Below, piece by piece: positions 26,476 to 35,731 of a stretch of DNA of 64,000 nucleotides (its first letter is position 1; every line of letters starts with the position of its first letter). Both the position numbers and the translations under genes were made by a program. The DNA lies in NCBI RefSeq assembly GCF_014211915.1, contig NZ_CP060040.1, positions 1,984,001 through 2,048,000 of the forward strand. The letters are read 5' to 3'. This DNA comes from Burkholderia cenocepacia. Its GTDB lineage: Bacteria > Pseudomonadota > Gammaproteobacteria > Burkholderiales > Burkholderiaceae. Below the pieces are notes generated by a model that ran no database searches, was not told the origin of the DNA, and was given only the letters and a program-made list of their open reading frames with translations.

Positions 26476-26496
26476 ATATGACAGTCGCTGTCATAT
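26476..26496. promoter_or_regulatory. Palindrome upstream of the porin gene
   Basis: ATATGACA-GTCGC-TGTCATAT, a perfect 8-5-8 dyad about 100 bases before the porin ATG. Likely an operator; the binding protein is unknown. Confidence 0.6.
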
Positions 26497-26599
26497 TCAT
26501 TACGTGGCCCGCCGATAAAGTTGCGCCGGTCCGTGAAAGCGCCCATAGAGAGCGCCGGAACCGCAACTGGACACGCCATTCATTCGCTCGGAGAATCCT

Positions 26600-27757
26600 T
26601 TGAACAAGAAACTGTTGACCATCGCCGCCCTGGCAGCAACGGCCGGCACGGCGCACGCACAAAGCAGCGTGACCCTGTACGGCGTCATCGATGCCGGTAT
26701 CAGCTACGTGAACCACAGCAAGACCGCCAACGGCGGCACGGGCAAGCTGTTCAAGTACGACGACGGCGTGGCCCAGGGCAGCCGTTGGGGCCTGCGCGGC
26801 ACCGAAGACCTCGGTGGCGGCCTGAAGGCGATCTTCGTGCTCGAAAACGGCTTCAACAGCGGCAACGGCACGATCGGCCAGGGTGGCGCGATCTTCGGTC
26901 GCCAGGCCTACGTCGGCCTGAGCCAGTCGCAATACGGCACGGTCACGTTCGGCCGCCAGTACTCGTTCTCGACCGACATCCTCGGTTCGAACTACTCGAC
27001 GGGCGGCAACACGGTCGCGGGTAACTACGCGTACCACGTGAACGACATCGACCAGCTCACGTCGAGCCGCATCAACAACGCCGTGAAGTTCCAGAGCGCG
27101 AACTACTCGGGCTTCACGTTCGGCGCGTTGTACGGCTTCTCGAACTCGACCGACTTCGCTGGCGCACCGGCCACGACGACGGGTACGACGACGACCGCGG
27201 GCTCGTCGCGCGCATACAGCTTCGGCCTGAACTACGCGAACGGCCCGATCTCGGTCGGCGCGGCGTACACGGACATCCGTTACCCGAGCCAGTCGACGCC
27301 CGGCTTCTCGACGACGATCGCGAACCTGAGCACCGGCAACGTCCGCGACCTGCGCACGTACGGCGTGGGTGGCCGCTACGTCTGGGGCCCGGCAACGGCA
27401 TGGCTGCTGTGGACGCGTACGCAGTTCTCGACCGTGTCGGGCGCGGGCGGCACGTTCTACAACGCGTATGAAGCAGGCGCGAAGTACGCGTTCACGCCGG
27501 CACTGTCGGGCGGTCTCGGCTACACGTACACGAACGCGACGCAGAACGGCAACTCGTGGCACTGGAACCAGGTCAACGGTATCGCCGACTACGCACTCAG
27601 CAAGCGTACGGACGTGTACGGCCTGGTCGTGTACCAGCAGGCTTCGGGCAAGGGCGTGCAAGCGCAGATCGGTTCGAGCACGAGCTACTTCAATACGTCG
27701 GGCACGGGTTCGAAGAACCAGATCGCCGCACGTATCGGTATCCGCCACAAGTTCTAA
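26600..27757 (+). CDS. Outer-membrane general porin (Omp38/OpcP-like)
   Basis: 385 residues. Signal peptide MNKKLLTIAALAATAGTAHA, mature start QSSVTLYGVIDAGISYV, and C-terminal IRHKF ending in Phe are hallmarks of Burkholderia 16-stranded porins. SRWGLRGTEDLGGGLKAIFVLENGF and FGRQAYVGLSQSQYGTVTFGRQ are the conserved early strands; Loop 3 region follows near residue 115. Codon use is strongly biased toward optimal codons, in line with high expression. Monocistronic, with two hairpin terminators downstream. Confidence 0.95.
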   Translation: MNKKLLTIAALAATAGTAHAQSSVTLYGVIDAGISYVNHSKTANGGTGKLFKYDDGVAQGSRWGLRGTEDLGGGLKAIFVLENGFNSGNGTIGQGGAIFGRQAYVGLSQSQYGTVTFGRQYSFSTDILGSNYSTGGNTVAGNYAYHVNDIDQLTSSRINNAVKFQSANYSGFTFGALYGFSNSTDFAGAPATTTGTTTTAGSSRAYSFGLNYANGPISVGAAYTDIRYPSQSTPGFSTTIANLSTGNVRDLRTYGVGGRYVWGPATAWLLWTRTQFSTVSGAGGTFYNAYEAGAKYAFTPALSGGLGYTYTNATQNGNSWHWNQVNGIADYALSKRTDVYGLVVYQQASGKGVQAQIGSSTSYFNTSGTGSKNQIAARIGIRHKF

Positions 27758-27803
27758 AGCATCTGCTTAACTGTCCGCGTCACGCGCGGATCACGACGGC
27801 AAG

Positions 27804-27835
27804 AAGCGCCCCGCTCCACGCGGGGCGCTTTTTTA
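27804..27835 (+). terminator. Intrinsic terminator of the porin gene
   Basis: AGCGCCCCGC-TCCAC-GCGGGGCGCT followed by a T-run. Confidence 0.95.
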
Positions 27836-27860
27836 TAGGCTTTTAAGTTTCGCTTAATTC

Positions 27861-27922
27861 TGGGCTGAGAGGATGCTCTCACCCCCCCTGTTGGCCGCCT
27901 GAGCATCGGCGGCTTTTTTTTT
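27861..27922 (+). ncRNA. Candidate small RNA or second terminator module
   Basis: A TGAGAG-GATG-CTCTCA hairpin with GGG/CCC extension (27862-27884), then GCCGCC-N8-GGCGGC (27894-27913) with nine Ts. Two hairpins plus poly-T downstream of a complete terminator looks like a short Hfq-type transcript, but promoter evidence (AT-rich TTTTATAGG...TTAATT at 27831-27859) is weak. Confidence 0.4.
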
Positions 27923-27975
27923 AAACGCCGACGGCGCCGCCATCGATTGCCCACAAGACAGGATCGGAGGCCATG

Positions 27976-28236
27976 ATGATCGAAGATACCGTTTTCAGCC
28001 ATCTGCACGCGATTCTGACGTGCCAACACTCGCTGCCGGTCCAGAGCTGCCGCGTCTCGGTTGAAATGCAGCGCCCCTGGGGCCGCCCGTATCGCCTCGT
28101 CGAATGGACGATGCATCTCGACGCCCCCGCGCGGCGTCAGATCGTGCCGGCCGAATCAACCGACGAAGAGATCGCCGAGGTCGTCGCGTCGCACGTACCC
28201 GGCCGCCTTTACGGCGACGGCCGGCTGCAGTTCTGA
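27976..28236 (+). CDS. Small conserved hypothetical protein (DUF2866-like)
   Basis: 86 residues: EDTVFSHLHAILTCQHSLP, WGRPYRLVEWTMHLDAPARRQIVPAES, then EEIAEVVASHVPGRLYGDGRLQF. Soluble, no motifs I can link to an activity. Three bases separate two possible ATGs; I use the second, five bases from GGAGG. A Burkholderia-type hypothetical; the DUF number is from memory and uncertain. Confidence 0.65.
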   Translation: MIEDTVFSHLHAILTCQHSLPVQSCRVSVEMQRPWGRPYRLVEWTMHLDAPARRQIVPAESTDEEIAEVVASHVPGRLYGDGRLQF

Positions 28237-28359
28237 ACGCGTTTCCGCTCCCCCGCTTCCCGTCTGTCAGCCACGCCGCACGCATCGTGCGGCAGTCGGT
28301 CTCGTTTGACGCGGCAACGAAACCTGCTACGCTGCGCGTTTTCGTCCACGCAACACACG

Positions 28360-28743
28360 ATGGAAAACGCATTCAACGAACGTGGCGTCATGGTCACGCG
28401 CAACGGCCTGTCGGCCGCCGGGCAGGTATTCGCGCTGCGTGACATCCGCCACGTCGACGTCGTCAAGATTCCGAAGAACCGTCTCGTGCCGTCGCTGATC
28501 TCGCTGATCGGCGCGGCCATTGCCGTCGCCGGCGGCATCGGCGCATCGAGCGCCGCGCTGGTGGTCGGCGTGATGCTCGTCGTCGTCGGCTATCTCGCGT
28601 GGGCCACGCAGGACATCACGTACCGGCTGATGGTCGAGATGCCCGACGGCAAGCGCGAAGCGCTGTCGAGCGTCGACGCCGAATTCGTCGAACGCGTCGC
28701 GCAAGTCGTGCGCGATGCGCAGTCCGCCACCGCGGCCGGCTGA
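28360..28743 (+). CDS. DUF6232-like small membrane protein
   Basis: 127 residues. N-terminal ERGVMVTRNGLSAAGQVFALRDIRHVDVVKIPKNR, two adjacent membrane helices (about 45-90), and a C-terminal YRLMVEMPDGKREALSSVDAEFVERVAQVVRDA. The arrangement of a small strand domain, helix hairpin, then PH-like strand domain fits DUF6232. Function unknown. I start at MENAFNERG. Confidence 0.7.
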   Translation: MENAFNERGVMVTRNGLSAAGQVFALRDIRHVDVVKIPKNRLVPSLISLIGAAIAVAGGIGASSAALVVGVMLVVVGYLAWATQDITYRLMVEMPDGKREALSSVDAEFVERVAQVVRDAQSATAAG

Positions 28744-28933
28744 TTTTCCTTCGCATGCGTGCCCGCGCCGGTTCGCGCGGGCCGCACACATTCGCGGCGA
28801 ATATCGGCTCGCGCGGCGTTCGCGTCGCACCGCATACCGCCCGCCGCCCCGCACGCACCTCGCCTCCACGGCGGACGCCGACCGCCTAGTATGGAAAGAG
28901 CGGCTCGCCGCCGCATCGTCCGAGGAGGCCCGC

Positions 28934-29160
28934 ATGAACGCTCAATCGCTGTCCGGCATGCTTCGCGCGCAGGAACTGCTGATCGTGTCGATGATCCGTG
29001 CGCTTCCCCCGACACGCGCCGTGCGCTCGTCGAGCTCTACACCGAACAGATCGCGTTCGCCGAACAGGCCGGGATCGAGAGCCATGGCGATCGCGCCACG
29101 CACGACGCGTTCATCGCGCATGCGCGCAACCTGCTGATCCGCATCGAAGCGCTGGCCTGA
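28934..29160 (+). pseudogene. Small hypothetical gene broken by a one-base loss
   Basis: Starts with MNAQSLSGMLRAQELLIVSM behind GAGGAGG. After ..RALPP the frame fails at a C5 run (29006-29010). Adding one C restores DTRRALVELYTEQIAFAEQA... through IRIEALA and the stop at 29158-29160, giving a 75-residue protein. The smooth continuation shows the intact gene. Either a consensus error or a recent frameshift. No function known. Confidence 0.75.
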
Positions 29161-29241
29161 GTTTCTCGAAGCGTTTCCCCACGGCTCGCCCGAGCCGCGC
29201 AGGCGAGCGCTCACTCGCACGAGCCGTTTTGTTTCCTTGTG

Positions 29242-29270
29242 TTGATAATGATTCTCATTTACACTGGTAA
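29242..29270 (+). promoter_or_regulatory. Fur-box promoter of the bhu operon
   Basis: GATAATGATTCTCATTTAC at 29244-29262 matches the classical 19-base Fur consensus at 15 positions. It overlaps a TTGATA (29242-29247) / TGGTAA (29265-29270) promoter with 17-base spacing, so iron-loaded Fur would block it. Confidence 0.85.
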
Positions 29271-29387
29271 AGTTGTCAGTTGCCTTTCAAATCGCCGTTT
29301 GCCGCATGCCGCGCGCAAACGGGCCAGCCAGGTGAACGCGTCACCCAGCCAGCCTTCGGGCTTGTTATCGTCAATGGGAGACCACCT

Positions 29388-31655
29388 GTGCATTGCTATA
29401 CGCTGGCGCGGCGGCCGATCTGTGCCGCGCTGTTCGGCGCGTTCGGCCTGTCCGCCGCCCCGGCTCACGCCGATTCGTCGCCGCAAGGCGCCACCCCGCC
29501 TTCCGCCGTCCTGACCACCGCATCCGCGCGCGGCGAGGCGGCGCTGCTCGATCCCGTCACCGTCACGGCCACCCGCACCGCCACCGCGGCGAGCCGCACG
29601 GCGGCGTCCGTATCGGTGATCACCGACGAGGATCTCGAAGAGCAGCAGGCCACCAACATCAAGGACGCGCTGCGCTACGAGCCGGGCATCACGGTACGCC
29701 GCACCGCGTACCGGCCCGGCAGCGCCGCGCTCGGCGGCGGCCGCGACGGCGATTCGAGCATCAACATCCGCGGCCTCGAAGGCAATCGCGTGCTGCTGAT
29801 GGAAGACGGCATCCGCCTGCCGAACGCGTTCTCGTTCGGGCCGCTCGAAGCGGGCCGCGGCGACTACGCCGATCTCGACACGCTCAAGCGCATCGAGATC
29901 CTGCGCGGGCCGGCGTCGGCGCTGTACGGCAGCGACGGCCTGACCGGCGCGGTGAACTTCATCACGAAGGACCCGCGCGACCTGCTGTCGATCTACCACA
30001 AGCCTTACTACTTCTCGTTCCGGCCGAGCTACGACTCGACCGACCGCAGCATCGGCGCGACCGTATCGGCCGCGGGCGGCAACGATCGCATCCAGGGGAT
30101 GATCATCGCCGACGGCCGGCGCGGCCACGAGGTCGACACGCGCGGCGACAATAATTCGGCGAGCACGCTGCGCACGACGTCGAATCCGCAGAACGTGTAT
30201 TCGGAATCGCTGCTCGGCAAGCTCGTGCTGACGCCGACCACGCGCGACACGATCAAGTTCACCGCCGAAACGGTGCAGCGGCGCGTGAGCACCGACGTGC
30301 TGTCGGCGATCAATGCGCCGGCCACGCTCGGCCTCACGACCCACGACCGGCTCGAGCGCAACCGCTTCAGCGTTGACTACGACTTTCGCGACGACGCGTT
30401 CCGCTGGTTCCAGACCGGGCACGTGCAGTTCTACTACCAGGACGCGAAGCAGGACCAGTACGCGTTCGAGACGCGCGGCAGGCTACCCTCGCGTTCGCGC
30501 GACAACCAGTACAAGGAACGCACGTTCGGCGGCGCCGCGTTCGCCGAAAGCGGCTTCGCGACCGGCCCGCTCGCGCACAAGCTGCTCTACGGCGTCGACG
30601 GCAGCCTGTCGCGCGTGACGAACCTGCGCGACGGCACGGTGCCGGGCGTCGGTGAAGCGTTCCCGAACAAGGCGTTTCCCGACACCGACTACACGCTGTT
30701 CGGCGCGTTCGTGCAGGACCAGATCGGCTACGGCCGCCTGCTCGTCACGCCGGGCCTGCGCTTCGACACGTACCGGCTGAGCCCGACCGAAAACGATCCG
30801 CTGTTCACCGGCAAGGCCGTGTCGACGAGCGCGAACGAGCTGTCGCCGCGCGTCGCCGTGCTCTACGAGATCACGCCCGCGGTCATTCCGTACGTGCAGT
30901 ATGTGCACGGCTTCCGCGCGCCGACGCCCGACCAGGTGAACAGCAGCTTCTCGAACCCGGTGTACGGCTACACGTCGATCGGCAATCCGAACCTGAAGCC
31001 CGAAACAAGCGACACGTTCGAAGCCGGCCTGCGCGGCAAGGCCGGCACCGGCTACGGCGTCGTGCGCTACAGCGCGGCCGCCTTCACCGGCCGCTACCGC
31101 AACTTCATCTCGCGCACGACGATCGCCGGCAGCGGCCGGCCGGTCGACCCGTTCGTGTTCCAGTACGTGAACTTCGCCGACGCGCGCATCCACGGCCTCG
31201 AAGGCCGCGCCGAATGGGTGATGCCGAACGGCATCACGCTGAAGACGGCGATGGCGTTCACGAAGGGCTCGACGCAGAACGACGGCGCGGCGAGCCAGCC
31301 GCTCAATACCGTGAACCCGTTCTCGGCCGTGTTCGGCGTGCGGTACGAGCCGACCGAACGCTGGTTCGTGCAGACCGACCTGCTGTTCCAGGCCGCCAAA
31401 CGCGACAAGGACGTCGACAAGTCCGACTGTTCGAACAAGGCGTGCTTCACGCCACCGTCGTCGTTCGTCGTCGACCTGCGCGGCGGCTATCGCTTCAACA
31501 AGCACGTGAGCGCGACGATCGGCATTCGCAACCTGTTCGACCGCAAGTACTGGAACTGGTCGGACGTGCGCGGCATCGCGGCCGATTCGCAGGTGCTCGA
31601 CGCATATTCGTCGCCCGGCCGCACGGTCGCCGTCAGCATGAAAGTGGATTTCTGA
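29388..31655 (+). CDS. bhuR: TonB-dependent haemin receptor
   Basis: 755 residues, outer-membrane 22-strand receptor. Signal peptide ends near AAPAHA, TonB box DPVTVTATR near residue 60, plug from about 75 (NIKDALRYEPGITVRRTAYRPG), and barrel ending in MKVDF. FRAP begins at residue 509 and NPNLKPE near 533, the marker of haem receptors. Between them are Tyr526 and Tyr528 but no His, and the plug also lacks the His found in HemR/ShuA. GTG start with GGGAG upstream; the longer in-frame form is unlikely. First gene of bhuRSTUV, under a Fur box. Confidence 0.93.
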   Translation: MHCYTLARRPICAALFGAFGLSAAPAHADSSPQGATPPSAVLTTASARGEAALLDPVTVTATRTATAASRTAASVSVITDEDLEEQQATNIKDALRYEPGITVRRTAYRPGSAALGGGRDGDSSINIRGLEGNRVLLMEDGIRLPNAFSFGPLEAGRGDYADLDTLKRIEILRGPASALYGSDGLTGAVNFITKDPRDLLSIYHKPYYFSFRPSYDSTDRSIGATVSAAGGNDRIQGMIIADGRRGHEVDTRGDNNSASTLRTTSNPQNVYSESLLGKLVLTPTTRDTIKFTAETVQRRVSTDVLSAINAPATLGLTTHDRLERNRFSVDYDFRDDAFRWFQTGHVQFYYQDAKQDQYAFETRGRLPSRSRDNQYKERTFGGAAFAESGFATGPLAHKLLYGVDGSLSRVTNLRDGTVPGVGEAFPNKAFPDTDYTLFGAFVQDQIGYGRLLVTPGLRFDTYRLSPTENDPLFTGKAVSTSANELSPRVAVLYEITPAVIPYVQYVHGFRAPTPDQVNSSFSNPVYGYTSIGNPNLKPETSDTFEAGLRGKAGTGYGVVRYSAAAFTGRYRNFISRTTIAGSGRPVDPFVFQYVNFADARIHGLEGRAEWVMPNGITLKTAMAFTKGSTQNDGAASQPLNTVNPFSAVFGVRYEPTERWFVQTDLLFQAAKRDKDVDKSDCSNKACFTPPSSFVVDLRGGYRFNKHVSATIGIRNLFDRKYWNWSDVRGIAADSQVLDAYSSPGRTVAVSMKVDF

Positions 31656-31704
31656 TGCGCGTTGCCCGCGCGCCCACCCCAACCGTTACTCGAAGGAGTC
31701 CGAC

Positions 31705-32796
31705 ATGATGCAATCCGCCCTTCCCGGTCAATCCGCCACGCCGGCCCGCGCGGCCGCCGCGCTGCGCGACGCGTTCATCAAGCTCAAGACCGAGCGCCAG
31801 TTGCGCAACCGCGACGTCGCGCAGGCGCTCGGCGTCAGCGAAGGCGAGGCGCTCGCCGCGTTCGTCGGCGAGCACGTCGTGCGGCTCGACGCGCGCTTTC
31901 CGGCGATGTTCGAGGAAATGCCGCGCCTCGGCCGCGTGATGGCGCTGACGCGCAACGACACGGCCGTCCACGAAAAGGATGGCGAGTACGCGCAGATGAG
32001 CCACGACGGCCCGATCGGCCTCGCGCTCGGCGACATCGACCTGCGCATCTTCTATCGTCACTGGGTGTCGGCGTTCGCGGTGCGCGACGAGACCGCGCAC
32101 GGCCCGCTGAAGAGCCTGCAGTTCTTCGATGCGCAGGGTCACGCGATCCACAAGGTCTACCTGCGCGCGCACAGCGATCATGCCGCGTACGACGCGTTCG
32201 TCGAACGCTGGCGCGCGCCGTCGCAGGAGCCGGGCCTCGAGGTCGTGCCCGCCGCCCCGAAAACGCCGGAGCGCGCCGACACCGAAATCGACGTCGCGGG
32301 CTTTCGTGCCGCGTGGGACGCGATGACCGACACGCACCAGTTCTTCGGCATCACGCAACGTTTCGGCGTGAGCCGCATGCAGGCGCTGCGCCTCGCCGAT
32401 CCGCACTACGCGTATCCGGTCGAAACCGCGCATGCGTTGCGCCACGTGCTCGAACAGGCGGCGAAGAGCGGCCAGCCGATCATGGTGTTCGTCGGCAACG
32501 CGGGGATGATCCAGATCCATACGGGCCCCGTCGCGAACGTGCGCGAGGTCGGCGCATGGATCAACGTGCTCGATCCGGGCTTCAACCTGCATGTGCGCGA
32601 AGACCTGATCGCCGCCGCCTGGGTCGTGAAGAAGCCGACGAGCGACGGCATCGTCACGTCGCTCGAGCTGTTCGACCGGCAGGGCGACCATGTCGCGCTG
32701 CTGTTCGGCGAGCGCAAGCCCGGCAAGGTCGAGCGCGACGACTGGCGCGCGCTCGTCGCGACGCTGCCGACGGCTGCACGCGGGGCCGCGCGATGA
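31705..32796 (+). CDS. bhuS: Haemin-degrading factor / cytoplasmic haem-binding protein
   Basis: 363-residue HemS/ChuS family protein with two repeated halves. The ligand His is probably His211 in TDTHQFFGITQRFGVSR; the paired stretch in the first half is ERQLRNRDVAQALGVSEGEALAAFV. C-terminal GAWINVLDPGFNLHVREDLIAAAWVVKKPTSDG is typical. Accepts haem from BhuUV in the cytoplasm and passes it on or degrades it. AAGGAG lies six bases before the first of two ATGs. Overlaps bhuT by ATGA. Confidence 0.93.
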   Translation: MMQSALPGQSATPARAAAALRDAFIKLKTERQLRNRDVAQALGVSEGEALAAFVGEHVVRLDARFPAMFEEMPRLGRVMALTRNDTAVHEKDGEYAQMSHDGPIGLALGDIDLRIFYRHWVSAFAVRDETAHGPLKSLQFFDAQGHAIHKVYLRAHSDHAAYDAFVERWRAPSQEPGLEVVPAAPKTPERADTEIDVAGFRAAWDAMTDTHQFFGITQRFGVSRMQALRLADPHYAYPVETAHALRHVLEQAAKSGQPIMVFVGNAGMIQIHTGPVANVREVGAWINVLDPGFNLHVREDLIAAAWVVKKPTSDGIVTSLELFDRQGDHVALLFGERKPGKVERDDWRALVATLPTAARGAAR

Positions 32797-33710
32797 GCGC
32801 TCGCCCATTCGATCCGCGCCGCCGGTCGCTGCTGGGCGGCGCGGCAGCCAGCGCGCTCGCGGGCGCGCTGCCCGGCGGCGTGCTCGCCCAGGTCGCGGCG
32901 GCCGCCCCGAAGCGCGTGATCGTGATCGGCGGCGCGCTGGCGGAAACCGCATTCGCGCTCGGCGGCGCCGAGACGCCGCGTTACCGGCTCGTCGGCGCCG
33001 ACACGACCTGCACGTATCCCGACGCGGCGAAGCGCCTGCCGAAGGTCGGCTACCAGCGCGCGCTGTCGGCCGAAGGGCTGCTGTCGCTGCGGCCCGATCT
33101 CGTGCTCGCATCGGCGGAAGCCGGCCCGCCGACGGCGATCGCACAGGTGAAGGGCGCCGGCGTCACGGTGACGACGTTCGACGAGCGTCACGACGTCGAA
33201 TCGGTGCGCGCGAAGATCACCGGCGTCGCACAGGCGCTCGACGTGCGCGACGCCGGCACCGCGCTGCTGCAGCGTTTCGATCGCGACTGGCAGGCCGCGC
33301 GCGACGCGGTCGCCGCGCGCGTGCCCGGCGGCGCGCAGCCGCCGCGCGTGCTGTTCGTGCTGAACCATACCGGCACCCAGGCGCTCGTCGCCGGCCAGCG
33401 CACGGCCGCCGACGCGATGATCCGCTACGCGGGCGCGCGCAACGCGATGCAGGGCTTCGATCACTACAAGCCGCTGACGACCGAGGCGCTCGCGGCGGCC
33501 GCGCCCGACGTCGTGCTGATCTCCGACGAAGGGCTGGCGGCCGTCGGCGGTCACGCCGCGCTGCTCGCGACGCCCGGCTTCGGCGCAACGCCGGCCGGCC
33601 GCGCGCGGCGCGTCGTGTCGCTCGACGCGCTGTTCCTGCTCGGCTTCGGCCCGCGCCTGCCGCTCGCCGTCACGACCCTGCACCGACGCCTGTCGGATGC
33701 GCTCGCCTGA
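32793..33710 (+). CDS. bhuT: Haemin ABC transporter periplasmic binding protein
   Basis: 305 residues. Twin-arginine-like signal (RRRSLLGGAAASALAGALPGG), then a class III binding protein: KRVIVIGGALAETAFALGGAE, YPDAAKRLPKVGYQRALSAEGLLSLRPDLVLAS, and HYKPLTTEALAAAAPDVVLISDEGL. HmuT-type haem binding is expected in the periplasm. Translationally coupled to bhuS. Confidence 0.92.
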   Translation: MSARPFDPRRRSLLGGAAASALAGALPGGVLAQVAAAAPKRVIVIGGALAETAFALGGAETPRYRLVGADTTCTYPDAAKRLPKVGYQRALSAEGLLSLRPDLVLASAEAGPPTAIAQVKGAGVTVTTFDERHDVESVRAKITGVAQALDVRDAGTALLQRFDRDWQAARDAVAARVPGGAQPPRVLFVLNHTGTQALVAGQRTAADAMIRYAGARNAMQGFDHYKPLTTEALAAAAPDVVLISDEGLAAVGGHAALLATPGFGATPAGRARRVVSLDALFLLGFGPRLPLAVTTLHRRLSDALA

Positions 33711-33725
33711 CTCCGGATCGACTCG

Positions 33726-34814
33726 ATGCCCGCACACGCTTCACTCTTCAACGCGCCGTCACGCGCCCCGCACGCCGGCGCCGCGCGCCTCGGCACGTCG
33801 CGCCGCTTCGCGCCGTTCGTCCTGGCCGCGCTCGCCGTTCTGGTGGGCGCGATGTCCGTCGTCGCGCTGTGCGTCGGCGCATACCGCATTCCGCTGGCGG
33901 AAGCCTGGGCCGCGCTGAGCGGCGACGCGGCCGCGCAGCAGGCGCGCGCGGTGCTGCTCGATATCCGCGCGCCGCGCGTCGTGCTCGCGCTGCTGGTCGG
34001 CGGCGGCTTCGGCGCGACCGGCGCCGCGATGCAGGCGCTGTTCCGCAATCCGCTCGCCGATCCGGGGCTCGTCGGCGTGTCGAGCGGCGCCGCACTCGGC
34101 GCGACCGCGCTGATCGTGCTCGGTCCGGCCCTCTTCGCCGCCCATGCGAGCGCGGCCGCGCTGCCGTTCGCCGCGTTCGCGGGCGGCCTCGCGGTCGCGG
34201 CGCTCGTCTACCGGCTGGCCGCATCGCGCGGCCGGCTCGCACTGCCGCTGCTGCTGCTCGCCGGCATCGCGATCAATGCGCTGGTCGGCGCGGCGATCGG
34301 GCTGCTCACGTTCGTCGCCGACGACGCGCAGTTGCGTTCGCTGACCTTCTGGAGCCTGGGCAGCCTCGGCGGCGCGCAATGGTCGACGCTGGCGGCCGTC
34401 GCGCCGTGCGTGGCGCTCGGCTGCGTGCTGCTCGCGCGCGAACGCGATGCACTGAACGCGCTGCAGCTCGGCGAAACCGAAGCGCTGCATCTCGGCGTGC
34501 CCGTGCAGCAACTGAAACGACGCGTGCTCGTCGCGGTCGCGCTCGCGGTCGGCGCGCTCGTGTCGTGCGCGGGCATCATCGGCTTCATCGGGCTCGTCGC
34601 GCCGCATTGCGTGCGCCTCGCGTGCGGCCCCGACCAGCGCATCGTGCTGCCCGGCGCCGCGTTGCTCGGCGCGTTGCTGACGCTCACGGCCGATCTCGCC
34701 GCGCGCACGGTCGCGGCGCCCGCCGACATTCCGCTCGGCGTGCTGACCGCGCTGCTCGGCGCGCCGTTCTTCCTCGCGCTGCTGTGGAAGAACCGCGGCG
34801 CGCTCGGCGGATGA
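33726..34814 (+). CDS. bhuU: Haemin ABC transporter permease (FecCD family)
   Basis: 362 residues, about ten membrane helices. FecCD hallmarks: [50 protein letters not shown] (residues 78-130) and [23 protein letters not shown] near 285. Forms the inner-membrane channel with BhuV. It starts 15 bases after bhuT. Confidence 0.93.
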   Translation: MPAHASLFNAPSRAPHAGAARLGTSRRFAPFVLAALAVLVGAMSVVALCVGAYRIPLAEAWAALSGDAAAQQARAVLLDIRAPRVVLALLVGGGFGATGAAMQALFRNPLADPGLVGVSSGAALGATALIVLGPALFAAHASAAALPFAAFAGGLAVAALVYRLAASRGRLALPLLLLAGIAINALVGAAIGLLTFVADDAQLRSLTFWSLGSLGGAQWSTLAAVAPCVALGCVLLARERDALNALQLGETEALHLGVPVQQLKRRVLVAVALAVGALVSCAGIIGFIGLVAPHCVRLACGPDQRIVLPGAALLGALLTLTADLAARTVAAPADIPLGVLTALLGAPFFLALLWKNRGALGG

Positions 34815-34833
34815 TCCCTTCTTCACGACGACC

Positions 34834-35664
34834 ATGCTGACTGCCCACCACCTCGACGTCGCCCGCCGGCACGACACGATCCTGCGCGACCTGTCGCTGT
34901 CGATCGAGCCCGGCCGCGTGACCGCGCTGCTCGGCCGCAACGGCGCGGGCAAGAGCACGCTGCTGAAAACCTTCGCCGGCGAACTGACCGGCAGCGTCGC
35001 GCCGAACGGCGTGCGCGTCACGGGCAACGTCACGCTGAACGGTGAACCGCTCGCGCGCATCGACGCACCGCGGCTCGCGTGCCTGCGCGCGGTGCTGCCG
35101 CAGGCCGCGCAGCCGGCGTTCCCGTTCAGCGTCGACGAAATCGTGCTGCTCGGCCGCTATCCGCATGCGCGACGCAGCGGCACCCGCCACGTCATTGCAC
35201 ATCGCGATCGCGACATCGCGTGGCGTGCGCTCGAACGGGCGGGCGCCGATGCGCTCGTCGGTCGCGACGTCACGACGCTGTCGGGCGGCGAGCTCGCGCG
35301 CGTGCAGTTCGCCCGCGTCCTCGCGCAGCTGTGGCCGGACCACGACGCGACGGAACCCGGCCCGCGCTATCTGTTGCTCGACGAGCCGACCGCCGCGCTC
35401 GATCTTGCGCACCAGCACCGGCTGCTCGATACCGTGCGCGCCGTCGCGCGCGAATGGCAGCTCGGCGTGCTCGCGATCGTCCACGATCCGAACCTCGCCG
35501 CGCGGCATGCGGATACGATCGCGATGCTCGCCGACGGTACGATCGTCGCGCATGGCGCACCGCGCGACGTGATGACGCCGGCCCATATCGCGCAGTGCTA
35601 TGGCTTCGCGGTGAAAATGGTGGAAACCGGCGACGGGACGCCGCCGGTGATGGTGCCCGCGTAG
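34834..35664 (+). CDS. bhuV: Haemin ABC transporter ATP-binding protein
   Basis: 276 residues. Walker [10 protein letters not shown] from residue 34, ABC signature [19 protein letters not shown] near 150, Walker [13 protein letters not shown] near 180, and the H-loop [13 protein letters not shown] near 215. A linker [14 protein letters not shown] between signature and Walker B is longer than in most HmuV proteins. Last gene of the operon. Confidence 0.93.
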   Translation: MLTAHHLDVARRHDTILRDLSLSIEPGRVTALLGRNGAGKSTLLKTFAGELTGSVAPNGVRVTGNVTLNGEPLARIDAPRLACLRAVLPQAAQPAFPFSVDEIVLLGRYPHARRSGTRHVIAHRDRDIAWRALERAGADALVGRDVTTLSGGELARVQFARVLAQLWPDHDATEPGPRYLLLDEPTAALDLAHQHRLLDTVRAVAREWQLGVLAIVHDPNLAARHADTIAMLADGTIVAHGAPRDVMTPAHIAQCYGFAVKMVETGDGTPPVMVPA

Positions 35665-35731
35665 GAAGGGAACGTCTTTCAGGTGATGCAGCCGGACTGA
35701 ATGCCAGCGCGGCAAGCCCAGGCGCGAGCGC

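Noticed and set aside
26181..26579. 132-codon frame across the fold-back element
   Set aside because: It merely reads through the inverted repeats: similar strings (CLHRERAC) appear from both strands, so it is repeat-derived and not a gene.
27862..27884. GGCTGAGA string resembling part of a TPP riboswitch
   Set aside because: Other conserved TPP elements are absent and no thiamine gene follows; it is part of a simple hairpin.
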